64,000 nucleotides of DNA from Corynebacterium argentoratense DSM 44202 (GCF_000590555.1 NC_022198.1:1662893-1726892); one strand, 5' to 3'; counted from the stretch's first letter, positions 39,501 through 48,895 are shown. Numbers and translations are program-made. Notes: generated by a model not told the origin, from the letters alone.

Positions 39501-40379
39501 TTCGCTGCTGATCATGCCCGCGTCCAATTCGCTCAGAATCAACACCCTGACTGCTGCGACTCCCCGGTCAGGCTGCCCAACGGTGTGTGGCAGCCACTTC
39601 ACCCATTCGAATCCTTCGCCAATCACTTCGACGGAGAGCATTTCGGGCCCGTAGGAGAACGCGAGGCTACTGATCAGGGCCCGGATGTGCTGCGCGGCGT
39701 GGGGCCCACCGACCCCCACGCGGGTAAAGTGCGCGAACTCCATGGTGATAGGAGCGTCTTCGACAATCCCAACGCTTCGCTGCACGTGTCGCAGGCTGAT
39801 GGCACACACGGGGTCGGCGTCTTCACTGTAAGTGGGTTCGGCAACCTCAAGCGGGGTGCACAGTGCTACGGAGCCGACCCCCAAACGCACTGCCAGATCG
39901 TCGACGTCTGCGGTGTTTGCCTCCCACATTCGGCGGGATCCGACCATAGACCACAGAGCCTGTGGGTCTGGGTGCTTGTGGGCAAGCGCGACGCGTTGAA
40001 TTCGCCCGTGGTCGATGGCTACGGTGCGCACCGTGCGCAGGTGGCGGACGTAGCCCCGGCGCACGTCGTCGACATCGTCACCGGTTGGTGGGCTGAACAT
40101 CGCCGCCATGCTCACCAGCATCATGAGGGGAAAAATCATCATCATGGGGTGGATACCCCGTCCCGACATCAGCATCAACCCGATGACAGCACCGATGGCT
40201 ACCACCATGATTATCGGCACCGCCAGGCGCATGAGCGGCATGGGTTGTTGGCGGGGTGCGGCAGGCACGGCGTCAACACTGATGCTGCCTTCGGGCATAG
40301 GTGGAGCGGGTTGCTTTCGTGCCTCGCTCAGCGGATAAACAACGTGACTTTCTGGTGTGTAAATCGACGTCGCGTACAT
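36546..40379 (-). CDS. eccC: ESX secretion ATPase EccC (FtsK/SpoIIIE family)
   Basis: The protein has 1277 residues. Two membrane helices lie near residues 50-100. Three ATPase domains follow, with P-loops LLIGATGSGKSELLRTLV, ALCGGPQSGKTTALRTLV and LVIGARACGKSTTLRTIM. The first two keep GKS/GKT; the third has GKS with an unusual ARAC before it. EccC recognises WXG100 substrates and powers export. ATG 40379 has GGGGGG 9 nt upstream; ATG 40385 is too close to it. Both EccCa and EccCb parts are in one chain, as in ESX-4. Confidence 0.93.
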   Translation of the reverse strand: MYATSIYTPESHVVYPLSEARKQPAPPMPEGSISVDAVPAAPRQQPMPLMRLAVPIIMVVAIGAVIGLMLMSGRGIHPMMMIFPLMMLVSMAAMFSPPTGDDVDDVRRGYVRHLRTVRTVAIDHGRIQRVALAHKHPDPQALWSMVGSRRMWEANTADVDDLAVRLGVGSVALCTPLEVAEPTYSEDADPVCAISLRHVQRSVGIVEDAPITMEFAHFTRVGVGGPHAAQHIRALISSLAFSYGPEMLSVEVIGEGFEWVKWLPHTVGQPDRGVAAVRVLILSELDAGMISSEEIDDLIHDGGPQHQGYNIVFDVVTAPDAPTIGRMRQSDIYFDVRDGDIRVPSANGMDTLCRADLLSEQLATITARKMSGYRRPVEITGKRSTRLLPLLGYDNLHQWKTTMWSARRQGRDRLRVPIGLDRQGRPLVIDLKESAQGGDGPHGLLIGATGSGKSELLRTLVVALAATHSPSELNMVLVDFKGGATFLGLEQLPHTAAVITNLAEESVLVERMHAAISGEMNRRQEQLRKAGNFANVDAYNEAAHRAGTEPMPALFIVIDEFSELLAQHPDFAELFVAVGRLGRSLHIHLLLASQRLEEGKLRGLESHLSYRIGLKTFSSAESRQVLGVTDAYTLPSRPGAGYLKRDSEGVLGFHTSYVSGTLEAKELAQPTTTQTPGHNENSAVQPFTLRTLQAQAQGQSADAASSPNDSQHNAQPATRTTLLAAIAEGAQQQAGRRGLRAHCMWLPPLPPRISLGQLIGSAQPNHGGHTDTAEDANTLACTIGIIDRPYHQRQDPFVLDMGSSGGHMALCGGPQSGKTTALRTLVLSIAATHNTSHVRFYIIDFGGGLHDLNSLPHVAGIAGKKDKQRVERIIDEVTGLIDNTQTKTTDPHHTILIVDGWHVLGHDHEHLLDRCARIAADGPSNGIHLVMSTQRWTTVRPVIRDLIHHRIELKLAEPMDSLIDRKAQIALVGAPGRGLTPAGEHMLIAHTSPQDTAHVSSMTQGMPPVPALRVLPTHLSLQEVQAELDAMAARGQGATPQDGTHWIPLGIGGSDLAPVGWTPHTSPHLLVIGARACGKSTTLRTIMQGISAIGREQARMIVIDHRRRHLGMLEQDMLAAYCPATSTSTEAIKNLCVTLKSRLPGPDISPEQLRERNWWSGPELYLCIDDADLLEEQLLLPLKEFLPLSADIGLHVVLARKAGGFNRSLFGPLMSELKDQVPDVIVMDADREDGPIFGVKTTTQQPGRAILVTHGHNAGTIHIAQPDTPPNQTEQQS

Positions 40380-40527
40380 GGACATTGTCCCCCCACTATC
40401 ACTAAAAAATTGTTCTTCCCCGTGTAAAAGCTGCCCCATTGTGTGCAGTTTCGGCCTATACTAGGCGACAGTGCGCTACTCGCGCAGCTTTTCGGGGAAA
40501 GTTTTTTATTCATGTGGGGGTTTTCTA
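40380..40527. promoter_or_regulatory. Divergent eccC/eccD promoter with mirrored leaders
   Basis: GCCTA-TAC-TAGGC at 40453-40465 is a perfect dyad containing TATACT (plus) and TAGTAT (minus), so the two -10 boxes appear to overlap. The predicted leaders match each other. eccD has CAGCTTTTCGGGGAA then a T-tract (40485-40510); eccC has CAGCTTTTACACGGGGAA then a T-tract (40403-40433 on minus). Both end in a GGGGG ribosome site. Shared control of the two ESX operons is inferred. Confidence 0.55.
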
Positions 40528-42174
40528 ATGCACTCTTCATCCGTGACACCGGATTCGGCCGTGGCCGCCTCAAGCTCCGATGGTCACGCCAGCAGCGAAT
40601 CTCAAGGGGCCGCCGAAGCGGTGAGGCACGGGGTAATGCATGGGTTGATCCAGCTTGCGGTGCGTATTGATCTACCGCACGCATCCAAACGCACTCGCCT
40701 GCCTCAGGTTGCTATTGAAGTCCCGGCGCGTAGTTGTCTCGCGGAAGTTTTGGACGACATTATCGACGCAGTCGGGGCACCGGAATTGAGCATCAGTTGG
40801 CAGGCGCGCACTCCCTTAGGTCAGCCGGTGGATGCGGGCATGCCTCTGGGCGAGCTCGGCCTGGTCTCTGGGGACTGCATCGTGCTGATGCCTCATAATG
40901 GTGCTCAGGGAACGATACTCAAGGATGCTGCCGAATCACTTGTTGACGTCGCGTCGGTTCCGGCCCCAAGTCCGTTGGGGGTGCCGACTCTGGTGGCTGC
41001 GTGTCTGGCGGCGGCTGCTTTGTTGTCGGGTGGGGCGCGTCGAGTGGCGTCGACGGTGGCTGATTCAGACGTGGCGGTCACCTCCACATCCAGTGCGTTG
41101 CTGGCAGGCGGTTGCTTGCTCTTTGCTCTGGTGACGTGGCTGTTGTCTGTTCGCGCAACACAGAAGGATCGGCAGCATTATGCCCCGGCGATGGTGTTGG
41201 CAGGAGCCACGGTGGCTTATGCCGCGGCTGCTGCTTGGGTGATGGTTGGGGGTTATACGACTTTTTCTGAGGCGGCCAGCTGTAGCTTCGGTGCTGGTGG
41301 GTTGGGCCCGTGTAGAGCACCAGAATCTACCGTGGGTTATTCGGTGATTGCTGCGTGCGCAGCCACGTGTGGGGCCTCCATCCTGGTGGTGGTGGCCCAT
41401 CCACCGGCGCTCAGTGCAGTTCGGCTTGGCCCCTTTGTCTCTGATCACCAACGCCAGGCCGAAAGATCCATCGCGCGCCGCATCGTCATGTGGGTAGCCG
41501 CTGCCTCAAGCGCCGCAAGCGTAGGACTGTTGTCTTCTTGGGCGTGGTTTCTTCCCCACACATCGGTGACTTCCGTCGCTGCTGTGTGCGAGGCCGTGAG
41601 CTTGGTGGTCCTAGTGGTTCTTGCTCATGTGAGCATCCGATTCGCTGGACTGAAGTTACCCACTTTGCCTGGTCCCGGCACTGATATTGAGCACTGTGAG
41701 GATATTCAGCCGGACGCCGATGAGCACGCGGAGCGCGCGGCCGCTATCCATTCTGGAGCTATCGCTGGGGTGTGCGCGGTGGCCATATGGGGGTGCGTCC
41801 GCATCGGGTTGGATTCCGCTGGCGGTTTTCCCCAGGCGCTAGTTGTGTGCGTCGGAGCTGCGATTGGGCTGCACAGCGTCCGGCACAGCGACAGGTTGTC
41901 CCAGTGGCTGCTGTGGTGTTGGGCCACGTCAACGATCGTTGCTTCGGCGCTGGTCGCAGCGCACAGCCCTCAGTCGTTAAATCTCTGGGCGTGGGTACCG
42001 CCGATACTCATGTGTTTCAGCGCGCTCACGCACACCCGCTGGGCCGGGGTGTTGGACAGACTCTCGCCAACCACCATCGCCTGGTTGGAGCGGCTGGAAA
42101 CGCTAGCTCTCGTCGCCTGCATTCCCCTAGCGCTTCACCTAGCTGGAGTGTTTGAGATGCTCAGGAGCATGTGA
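40528..42174 (+). CDS. eccD: ESX membrane channel protein EccD
   Basis: The product is 548 residues. A ubiquitin-like N-terminal domain (about residues 30-120: IQLAVRIDLPHASKRTRLPQ, ISWQARTPLGQPVDAGMPLG) precedes about eleven membrane helices. This is the EccD plan; two EccD copies line the ESX membrane complex. ATG 40528 has GTGGGGG 7 nt upstream. The stop overlaps the mycP start (TGATG). Confidence 0.92.
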   Translation: MHSSSVTPDSAVAASSSDGHASSESQGAAEAVRHGVMHGLIQLAVRIDLPHASKRTRLPQVAIEVPARSCLAEVLDDIIDAVGAPELSISWQARTPLGQPVDAGMPLGELGLVSGDCIVLMPHNGAQGTILKDAAESLVDVASVPAPSPLGVPTLVAACLAAAALLSGGARRVASTVADSDVAVTSTSSALLAGGCLLFALVTWLLSVRATQKDRQHYAPAMVLAGATVAYAAAAAWVMVGGYTTFSEAASCSFGAGGLGPCRAPESTVGYSVIAACAATCGASILVVVAHPPALSAVRLGPFVSDHQRQAERSIARRIVMWVAAASSAASVGLLSSWAWFLPHTSVTSVAAVCEAVSLVVLVVLAHVSIRFAGLKLPTLPGPGTDIEHCEDIQPDADEHAERAAAIHSGAIAGVCAVAIWGCVRIGLDSAGGFPQALVVCVGAAIGLHSVRHSDRLSQWLLWCWATSTIVASALVAAHSPQSLNLWAWVPPILMCFSALTHTRWAGVLDRLSPTTIAWLERLETLALVACIPLALHLAGVFEMLRSM

Positions 42175-43460
42175 TGGCCGCACATACCCTGAGAGGACAC
42201 CTCCACGCGCTAACTGTCCTGGTCGTGGCCGCACTGTGGCCGTTGTATCTCATGACACCAACGCATGCCGAAGAGCCTGAGGAAGACGACGCTACTGCCC
42301 TACCCAGGGTCCCTGCCGTTGACCGAATCTGCCCAGACGTCATACCATTCGATCCCGCCCCGGATGCCGCACCAGAACCATGGCTGGCAGCAGTCCACGA
42401 TTTTGCGACCGGACGCGGAGTAACCGTGGCTGTCATTGACACAGGTGTAGCTCAGCACCCCATGCTCAACGTCGTGGACGGACGCGACGTCATTGGTGAG
42501 CGTCTTGGCGAATCAGCAGCAGACATCACCGTCGGACCATTCGATGATTGCGACAGGCATGGCACCATCGTGGCAGGCAGGATCGCAAGCATCGCGCCTG
42601 ACGTAGAGATCATCAGCATCAAGCAGACCACTGCCATCACCAACAACCAACATCAGGATCCCGGCGGCAACCTCGCGACAATGATCGACGCCATCTCGAT
42701 CGCCCTCGATATGAAAGCTGATGTGATTAACCTTTCGGTCGTCGCGTGTGCACCTGACGAACATACAGCAGCGGTAGCCCGGCAACAGCTAGCCGCAGTC
42801 ATCGATCGTGCAGAAGCCCAAGGTACTGTGGTCGTTGCGGCATCCGGTAACAACAGCCCCAATTGCCAGCCCGGTGACACCATTTTCCCCGGGGCCGATC
42901 CACGGGTTGTCAGCGTCAGTGCTTTGGACAGCCCACGATTGCCGGCGCAGTACGCTCTGCCTCCGCACAACGTAGAGCAGCTGATCGCCGCGCAGGGGCA
43001 TGTACCCTACGGGCTCGACCCCCGAGGCGAGGGCTTCATTGAGGCATTTGCCCCTGCCGGCCCCCGCGAGGAAGCCAAGCCGATCATCGGAACGAGTTTC
43101 GCAGCGCCCATCATCACCGGCATTGTCGCGGCCCTCAAGCAGCGCCATCCGAACGCTTCAACAGAGGAGTTCAGGCAGCATTTGTTCCACAACAGCGATC
43201 CCGCAACCGGCTACATATCCCCCGTGCATGCGGTGACCTCCCCACTAAGCAGCACCGCCAAAGAAGAAAAAACCACCCAGGCTATTGAACTGTCAACCAC
43301 GCACAGACCGCGCAGTTGGGAGTCCGCATTATCCCCCGGCAGCACGGCACTGGCTGCGCTTATAGCTGGCGGGTGTCTTGGGGTGTCGCTCCTTGCGATG
43401 GCCACTGCTAGCCCCCGGCAGAAACTACACAAGGATAATGACGCCGCGGGGAAAACCTAG
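42174..43460 (+). CDS. mycP: Mycosin MycP, membrane-anchored subtilisin-like protease
   Basis: The product is 428 residues. A signal peptide (LTVLVVAALWPLYLMTPTHA) is followed by the subtilase triad: Asp in VAVIDTGVAQHP, His in DCDRHGTIVAGRIAS and Ser in GTSFAAPIITGIVAAL. A C-terminal helix (STALAALIAGGCLGVSLLAMA) anchors it. Mycosins stabilise the ESX complex and cleave some substrates. It overlaps eccD, and its last 4 nt overlap a convergent small gene. Confidence 0.93.
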   Translation: MAAHTLRGHLHALTVLVVAALWPLYLMTPTHAEEPEEDDATALPRVPAVDRICPDVIPFDPAPDAAPEPWLAAVHDFATGRGVTVAVIDTGVAQHPMLNVVDGRDVIGERLGESAADITVGPFDDCDRHGTIVAGRIASIAPDVEIISIKQTTAITNNQHQDPGGNLATMIDAISIALDMKADVINLSVVACAPDEHTAAVARQQLAAVIDRAEAQGTVVVAASGNNSPNCQPGDTIFPGADPRVVSVSALDSPRLPAQYALPPHNVEQLIAAQGHVPYGLDPRGEGFIEAFAPAGPREEAKPIIGTSFAAPIITGIVAALKQRHPNASTEEFRQHLFHNSDPATGYISPVHAVTSPLSSTAKEEKTTQAIELSTTHRPRSWESALSPGSTALAALIAGGCLGVSLLAMATASPRQKLHKDNDAAGKT

Positions 43461-43804
43461 CGAAGCTTCGGTACAGGTAGCCGGTCGATACGCGCGACAG
43501 ATTGCCAGAAACATTCCAGCCACACCAACGCCACCACGGGTGTGCCTAGGACAAACATCGGGATGAGCGGCAGCGTGTATTCGTGGTGGCTGCAGATCAC
43601 AGCTGTGACAAAGAACAGCATGGTTGCGACGATGAGCACGAGTGTTCGCAGCACATTGGTTTTAAAGATGGACCATGCCACCGCGGCCAACTGTGGATGA
43701 AGGCCAGCACTCCATTTACCAGAACTGCTCGGAGGGAAAACTTCACGACTCTGTAGAGTCCGCAGTCTTCCGAACCCTGCGCTGAGGACTATGTGTGTCG
43801 ACAC
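43457..43804 (-). CDS. Small two-helix membrane protein
   Basis: The product is 115 residues from GTG 43804 with two predicted helices (TLVLIVATMLFFVTAVI and LIPMFVLGTPVVALVWLECF). No family is recognised. It is convergent with mycP and overlaps it by 4 nt, in the place where mycobacterial ESX-4 loci carry eccB4. It is far too short to be EccB (usually about 480 residues) and lacks its repeats. A role in the ESX machine is therefore only a possibility. Confidence 0.6.
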   Translation of the reverse strand: MSTHIVLSAGFGRLRTLQSREVFPPSSSGKWSAGLHPQLAAVAWSIFKTNVLRTLVLIVATMLFFVTAVICSHHEYTLPLIPMFVLGTPVVALVWLECFWQSVARIDRLPVPKLR

Positions 43805-43835
43805 GACTCATGGCTTTAGTCCAAAACTTTGGTGT

Positions 43836-44633
43836 TTATGCGGAAAACACTGCCACCGCTGATGCCGCAATGATCCAGAAGATCTCTTGGATACCTACCT
43901 GTTTTGGGCTCCACGGCTTGGGGCGTTGTTCACCGCTCACGGGCATCCACCACGCGCGCGCTGTTGCAGCGAGGAAGAATACGATGGCCGACCAATGAAC
44001 GACGTCTGCCAGTGTTAGCACCAGCGCAATTATCGCGCAGCCAAGGTGCACCGCGATGGAATAGTTCAACCACTGGCGCTGTCCGCGGTTCCGAATCAAC
44101 GTCTTGACGTAGAAGATCGTTGAAGAAAAATACAGGCCGAGGATGATCGTCGGCCCCCACAGCACCGGTTTATCGGCGACCAGCAAGCACACCGGCAACA
44201 CGCCTGCTGAAGCAATCGTGGTGGCTACGCCGGAAAGTACCGATCGAGGCCGCTTGCGGTAGGCCTCGTACACGGCCACCGCTACCAGCGGGACAAAGCA
44301 CGCGCCTGCAACTAGTAGCTGGGCGACGCTGCTGTGCGTCATAGCGAGCACACCACAACAGCCGAGAACGGCAACCGCACCATAGATAGTCAGCGGCCGA
44401 ACATAAGTACCTCGGCGCCGCGGCGGCGCTTTCAGCCACAGTCCGGCAGCAAAAAAGGCGAAGTAGCCGCTCAACCACGCAACCCCCAACGGTAGGTGTG
44501 CCCACACGGGGTGGGCTAGGGCAACACCTAGCACGTAGGGGGTGATAACCATGGCCCATGCGCCATGCTGATCTGGAACCCAGCCGGTGTTTTTACGCTT
44601 GCGTGGGCGAGCTGGTCGAGTGGCGGTAGACAT
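43836..44633 (-). CDS. YwiC-like family membrane protein
   Basis: The product is 265 residues and has about eight hydrophobic helices. It begins with a basic tail then WVPDQHGAWAMVITPYVLG, the conserved opening of YwiC-like proteins, and later has APPRRRGTYVRPLTIYG. The function is not established; in some bacteria it lies near nitrate respiration genes. The next gene upstream on this strand ends 13 nt before it, so the two may be co-transcribed. Confidence 0.8.
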   Translation of the reverse strand: MSTATRPARPRKRKNTGWVPDQHGAWAMVITPYVLGVALAHPVWAHLPLGVAWLSGYFAFFAAGLWLKAPPRRRGTYVRPLTIYGAVAVLGCCGVLAMTHSSVAQLLVAGACFVPLVAVAVYEAYRKRPRSVLSGVATTIASAGVLPVCLLVADKPVLWGPTIILGLYFSSTIFYVKTLIRNRGQRQWLNYSIAVHLGCAIIALVLTLADVVHWSAIVFFLAATARAWWMPVSGEQRPKPWSPKQVGIQEIFWIIAASAVAVFSA

Positions 44634-44646
44634 AATGGACCTAGTT

Positions 44647-45645
44647 TTAAACAGTCGGAACCGGAATGTTTTGTGCGCGACGAATGGCGTGGCCGTAGGC
44701 GAAGGCGAACACCGGGGCCAACAGCACGGAGCCGATGATGATCATGCTTGCGATCCACATGATGACTGCCGACAGCAGAACGAGAATCAGCGTGGGTCCA
44801 ACGTTTTCTTTCGCCAGGGTCAGTGAACGACTGAAGGCGTCTCCCAGGCTGCGGCCGGGTTCGAGGACCGCAAAGGCAGGTGCAAAGACCAAGAGGAAGG
44901 CCAGAACCATACCCGGCAGGATGCACAACATCATACCGACGTTGACGGCGAGTGCCGTCAAGAAGATCACGCCAAAGAGCTTGCCCGTGCCTTTGAGGTT
45001 GTAGACATCCTTCCAGGTGAAGGACTGCCCGTTGAAAACCAGTGCGGAGACCCGGTAAACACCCAGGCTATAGATGATCATCAACGCGCTGGCCACGACC
45101 ATACCCAGCATAAACACGCCGAGACCGACCCCGCCGAAAATAACACCAGCGGAGCTGGGCTCTTCATAGGTGTAGTAGCCACCGGAATAACCCCTAGTTG
45201 CACTGTCGCTCATTGCGGTGATGCCGACCATCCCGAAGATAAACGCAACAATCATCACGACGGCGGGAATGGCACCGGCAATGAGCCACTGGACGACGTC
45301 GCGACCGAACATGCGCGCACCGAAGCTCAAGGATTCCATTGCGTCGAATGTGCCGAAGGTGCGGGCCGCCGGCGCGCCGTAGCCGGGCTGCTGCGCACCA
45401 AACTGGGGCGCTTGGCCGTAGTTCGGCTGCTGACCAAAGCCGGGCTGCTGTGCACCAGGATTGGGCTGCTGGTTATAGCCCGGCTGGGTAGGCTGCTGGG
45501 GGTAAACCGGCTGAGCAGGCTGCTGGGGGTAAGCCGGCTGAGCGGGCTGCTGCGGCTGTTGGGGCTGCTGCCCTTGTGGTGGCATGCTTTGAGGCTGCTC
45601 CCCTGCTCCTGGATGGTCATTCTGGGGATCAAAAGGGTTAGTCAT
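44647..45645 (-). CDS. Pro/Gln-rich multi-pass membrane protein
   Basis: The product is 332 residues. The first 95 residues are a repetitive Pro/Gln/Tyr-rich cytoplasmic tail built from YPQQPAQP and GYNQQPNP units. At least two near-identical 30-bp DNA repeats lie around 45480-45540. Six hydrophobic helices follow, including a glycerophosphoryl-diesterase/DUF975-like integral domain. The C terminus ends in AYGHAIRRAQNIPVPTV. It sits between serB and the YwiC gene. Its function is unknown. Confidence 0.72.
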   Translation of the reverse strand: MTNPFDPQNDHPGAGEQPQSMPPQGQQPQQPQQPAQPAYPQQPAQPVYPQQPTQPGYNQQPNPGAQQPGFGQQPNYGQAPQFGAQQPGYGAPAARTFGTFDAMESLSFGARMFGRDVVQWLIAGAIPAVVMIVAFIFGMVGITAMSDSATRGYSGGYYTYEEPSSAGVIFGGVGLGVFMLGMVVASALMIIYSLGVYRVSALVFNGQSFTWKDVYNLKGTGKLFGVIFLTALAVNVGMMLCILPGMVLAFLLVFAPAFAVLEPGRSLGDAFSRSLTLAKENVGPTLILVLLSAVIMWIASMIIIGSVLLAPVFAFAYGHAIRRAQNIPVPTV

Positions 45646-45693
45646 AAGGTGCTCCTAAAGGCTTGTTTATAGGCAGTAGCTTTTGATGGGAGT

Positions 45694-46983
45694 TTAGGTG
45701 TTGGTCTCGGACGTAGTCAACGGAACCCTGCGGAAGGAACCGTCAGACAGATCTTCGTTGTCGATCTCCGTACGGGAAATACCCAAAATGTAAAGAACCT
45801 CGTCGAGGAAGGGGTGATTGACCGAGGCATCGGCCACTTCACGCAACGCGGGCTTCGCGTTAAAGGCGATGCCCAGGCCGGCCGCCGACAACATGTCAAT
45901 ATCGTTAGCGCCGTCGCCGACAGCGACAGTCTGATGCATCTTCAGGCCCGAATCGGCCGCGAACTCAGACAGGAACTCAGCCTTCGCAGCACGGTCGACA
46001 ACCTTACCCACAACCCGACCGGTCAACTTGCCGTCAACAATCTCGAGCGTGTTAGCCCGAACGTAATCAAGATCCAACTCCTGCGCAAGATCCTCAAGTA
46101 CCTGGATGAAACCGCCAGAAACCACAGCGGCCTTGTAGCCCATCCGCTTCAACGTCCTGATCGTGGTGCGCGCACCCGGCGTCAATTCAATCTCCGCCGC
46201 GACGTCATCAATAACGGAAGCATCCAAACCAGCTAGAGCCTGAACGCGTTCGCGCAAAGACTCCTCAAAGTCCAACTCACCGCGCATCGCACGAGCGGTC
46301 ACCTCCGCAACCTCAGCCTCACGACCAGCGCGGGCTGCAAGCATTTCGATGACCTCGCCAGTAATCAGCGTAGAGTCGCAGTCGAAGCAAATCAGACGCT
46401 TAGAGCGACGCTGCAACCCAGCGCGCTCAATAGCAATGTCCACTCCGATCTGGCGGGTCAATTCCGCCAGTGCCTTACGCATCGCCACGCCACCACCGGG
46501 CGTTGGATCAGCGACAGTGACACTCAGCTCCAAACCGGTCAAAGGATAATCAGCAATGCCACGGATCGTATCGATGTTCGCACCATAATCCGCAAGCGTC
46601 TGACCGATGCGCGACACATGGGAGGCAGTCACCGGGTCGCCCAACACAACAACAGCGTGGGTGGACAACGGGCGGGTGGAATGCAATGTCTCCTGCACTT
46701 CGACGCTGACCGACTGTCCATATCCACGGAGGGTTTCACTAAGTCCCTCTTTGAGGGTTTCAACCCTAGCTGGGTCGACACCAATCAACGACGCTAAGTT
46801 GAGGCGCCCCCGGAACTGCGACTGCTCAACGTCCAACAGCTGGACCTGATGCGAGGCCAAAACACGGAAGAACGCGCCCGAAACACCGGGGCGGTCCGCA
46901 CCCGAGACAATGACCACGGCCGGAACCAAACCGGGCGAGAGGTTTACGGTGATGTCACTGGCAAGACTAGTCGATGAATTCAC
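45694..46983 (-). CDS. serB: Phosphoserine phosphatase SerB with ACT domains
   Basis: The product is 429 residues. Two N-terminal ACT-like domains (PAVVIVSGADRPGVSGAFFRVLA; THAVVVLGDPVTASHVS) precede the HAD phosphatase. The nucleophile motif is CFDCDSTLITGEVIEML (DxDST), and the other motifs are KAAVVSGGFIQVLEDLA and AVGDGANDIDMLSAAGLG. It converts phosphoserine to serine in the last step of serine synthesis. The ACT domains allow allosteric control, as in mycobacterial SerB2. Confidence 0.95.
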   Translation of the reverse strand: MNSSTSLASDITVNLSPGLVPAVVIVSGADRPGVSGAFFRVLASHQVQLLDVEQSQFRGRLNLASLIGVDPARVETLKEGLSETLRGYGQSVSVEVQETLHSTRPLSTHAVVVLGDPVTASHVSRIGQTLADYGANIDTIRGIADYPLTGLELSVTVADPTPGGGVAMRKALAELTRQIGVDIAIERAGLQRRSKRLICFDCDSTLITGEVIEMLAARAGREAEVAEVTARAMRGELDFEESLRERVQALAGLDASVIDDVAAEIELTPGARTTIRTLKRMGYKAAVVSGGFIQVLEDLAQELDLDYVRANTLEIVDGKLTGRVVGKVVDRAAKAEFLSEFAADSGLKMHQTVAVGDGANDIDMLSAAGLGIAFNAKPALREVADASVNHPFLDEVLYILGISRTEIDNEDLSDGSFRRVPLTTSETNT

Positions 46984-47060
46984 GTCCTTATTGTTGCACT
47001 TAGTAAGCCGAACACTTAAACCGGGTGTGGCTTGCGCACCTGAACCCCACCGAGATATAG

Positions 47061-47106
47061 AAAAGCCGTGAGCCCCCGACCCTTGCGGGGGAGGCTCACG
47101 GCTTTA
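47061..47106. terminator. Strong hairpin terminator after ctaD
   Basis: AAGCCGTGAGCCCCCG pairs with CGGGGGAGGCTCACGGCTT around a short loop, apart from a one- to two-base irregularity in the stem. It lies just downstream of ctaD on the minus strand and upstream of serB. Confidence 0.85.
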
Positions 47107-47134
47107 ATGCGTAGGAAAGGAAAGCTCTAAGGCT

Positions 47135-48895
47135 CTAGGAGTTCTTCAAGGCCTTTTCTTCGCGCTTCATATCATCAGCGTCACGCTTGAGTACTTCCTT
47201 CGTGGCGTGACCGACGTGGGCTTCAGCGCGCATGCGCTCGACCATGTGCGGGTAGTGCAGCTCGAACGCAGGGCGCTCGGAGCGGATACGCGGCAGCGAG
47301 GTGAAGTTGTGGCGCGGAGGGGGGCAGGAGGTTGCCCACTCGAGGGAGTTACCGTAGCCCCACGGATCGTCCACGGTGACAACCTCGCCGTAACGCCAAG
47401 ACTTGAATGCGTTCCAGATGAAGGGAATGAAGGAGATACCCAGCACGAAGGAGAACACGGTGGAGATCTGGTTCAGGGTGGTGAAGCCGTCGCTGTCGAG
47501 GTAGTCGGCGTAACGACGCGGCATGCCCTCGTTACCGAGCCAGTGCTGGATCAGGAAGGTGCCATGGAAGCCGACGAACATCAGCCAGAAGTGAATCTTG
47601 CCGAGGCGCTCGTCCAGCATGCGACCGGTCATCTTCGGGAACCAGAAGTATACGCCTGCGAGGGAGGCGAACACGATGGTGCCGAAGAGGGTGTAGTGGA
47701 AGTGAGCAACCACGAAGTAGGTGTCAGACACGTGGAAGTCCAGCGGCGGGGAGGCCAGCATAATACCGGTCATACCACCGAACAGGAAGGTTACGATGAA
47801 GCCGAAGGCGAAGATCATCGGAGTTTCCCAGGTGATGTGGCCGCGCCACATGGTGCCCACCCAGTTGAAGAACTTCACGCCCGTAGGAACGGAGATCAGG
47901 AAGGTCATGAAGGAGAAGAAGGGCAGGAGGATCGCGCCGGTAACGAACATGTGGTGTGCCCACACAGCCATTGACAGTGTAGCGATCGAAGAGGTAGCGA
48001 AGACCAGGCCGGCGTAGCCGAACATGGGCTTGCGGGAGAACACCGGGAAAATCTCGGAGACGATGCCGAAGAACGGCAGAGCCAAGACGTACACCTCGGG
48101 GTGACCGAAGAACCAGAACAGGTGCTGCCACAGGATGGAACCACCGTTAGCCGGGTCGTAAATGTGGCCGCCGAGCTTGCGGTCGTAGAGGACGCCCAGA
48201 GCGGCTGCGGTCAGCATCGGGAAGATCATCAGCACCAGCAGAGAGGTGATGAGGATGTTCCAGGTGAAGATCGGCAGACGGAACATGGTCATGCCGGGTG
48301 CGCGGAGGCACAGGATCGTGGTGATCATGTTGACCGCAGAGGCAATGGTGCCGATACCACCGACACCAACACCGAGGATCCACATGTCGGAGCCAACACC
48401 CGGGGAGTGGATGGCGTCAGACAGCGGGGAGTACATCGTCCAACCGAAGTCAGCTGCACCGCCGGGGGTCAGGAAGCCAGACAGCATCATGACACCACCG
48501 ATCGTGGTGAACCAGAAGCCGAGGGCATTCAGACGGGGGAAGGCTACGTCAGGCGCACCAATCTGGAGCGGCATGATGTAGTTCGCGAAACCCCACACAA
48601 CCGGGGTGCCGTACAGAAGCAGCATCACCGTGCCGTGCATGGTGAACAGCTGGTTGAACTGCTCGTTCGTCAAGAACTGCAGGCCGGGGTGGTACAGCTC
48701 TGCACGAATAAGCAGAGCCATGAAACCACCGAGGAAGAAGAACATGAAGGACATGATGATGTACATGATGCCCAGAGTCTTGTGGTCGGTGGTGGTTAGC
48801 ATCTTCCAGGCAAAGCCACCCTTACGGGTATTGCCTGTTGGCGCAGGCCGAGCGGGGAAGACCTCGTGGTCTCCCTTTGGCGCTACAGCGGTCAT
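47135..48895 (-). CDS. ctaD: Cytochrome c oxidase subunit I (aa3 type)
   Basis: The product is 586 residues with twelve membrane helices. Heme and CuB ligands are seen in [33 protein letters not shown] and [13 protein letters not shown]. The start ATG 48895 has CAGGAGG upstream. It is the catalytic subunit of the terminal oxidase that works with the bcc complex. It is a single-gene transcript here, with a TATGAT -10-like hexamer at 48932-48937 and a terminator at 47061. The other subunits (ctaC, E, F) are not in the window. Confidence 0.97.
   Translation of the reverse strand: MTAVAPKGDHEVFPARPAPTGNTRKGGFAWKMLTTTDHKTLGIMYIIMSFMFFFLGGFMALLIRAELYHPGLQFLTNEQFNQLFTMHGTVMLLLYGTPVVWGFANYIMPLQIGAPDVAFPRLNALGFWFTTIGGVMMLSGFLTPGGAADFGWTMYSPLSDAIHSPGVGSDMWILGVGVGGIGTIASAVNMITTILCLRAPGMTMFRLPIFTWNILITSLLVLMIFPMLTAAALGVLYDRKLGGHIYDPANGGSILWQHLFWFFGHPEVYVLALPFFGIVSEIFPVFSRKPMFGYAGLVFATSSIATLSMAVWAHHMFVTGAILLPFFSFMTFLISVPTGVKFFNWVGTMWRGHITWETPMIFAFGFIVTFLFGGMTGIMLASPPLDFHVSDTYFVVAHFHYTLFGTIVFASLAGVYFWFPKMTGRMLDERLGKIHFWLMFVGFHGTFLIQHWLGNEGMPRRYADYLDSDGFTTLNQISTVFSFVLGISFIPFIWNAFKSWRYGEVVTVDDPWGYGNSLEWATSCPPPRHNFTSLPRIRSERPAFELHYPHMVERMRAEAHVGHATKEVLKRDADDMKREEKALKNS

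Noticed and set aside
44647..45645. CRISPR-like short repeats at 45.45-45.56 kb
   Set aside because: The repeats are in-frame Pro/Gln-rich codons of a membrane protein, with no spacers of constant length.
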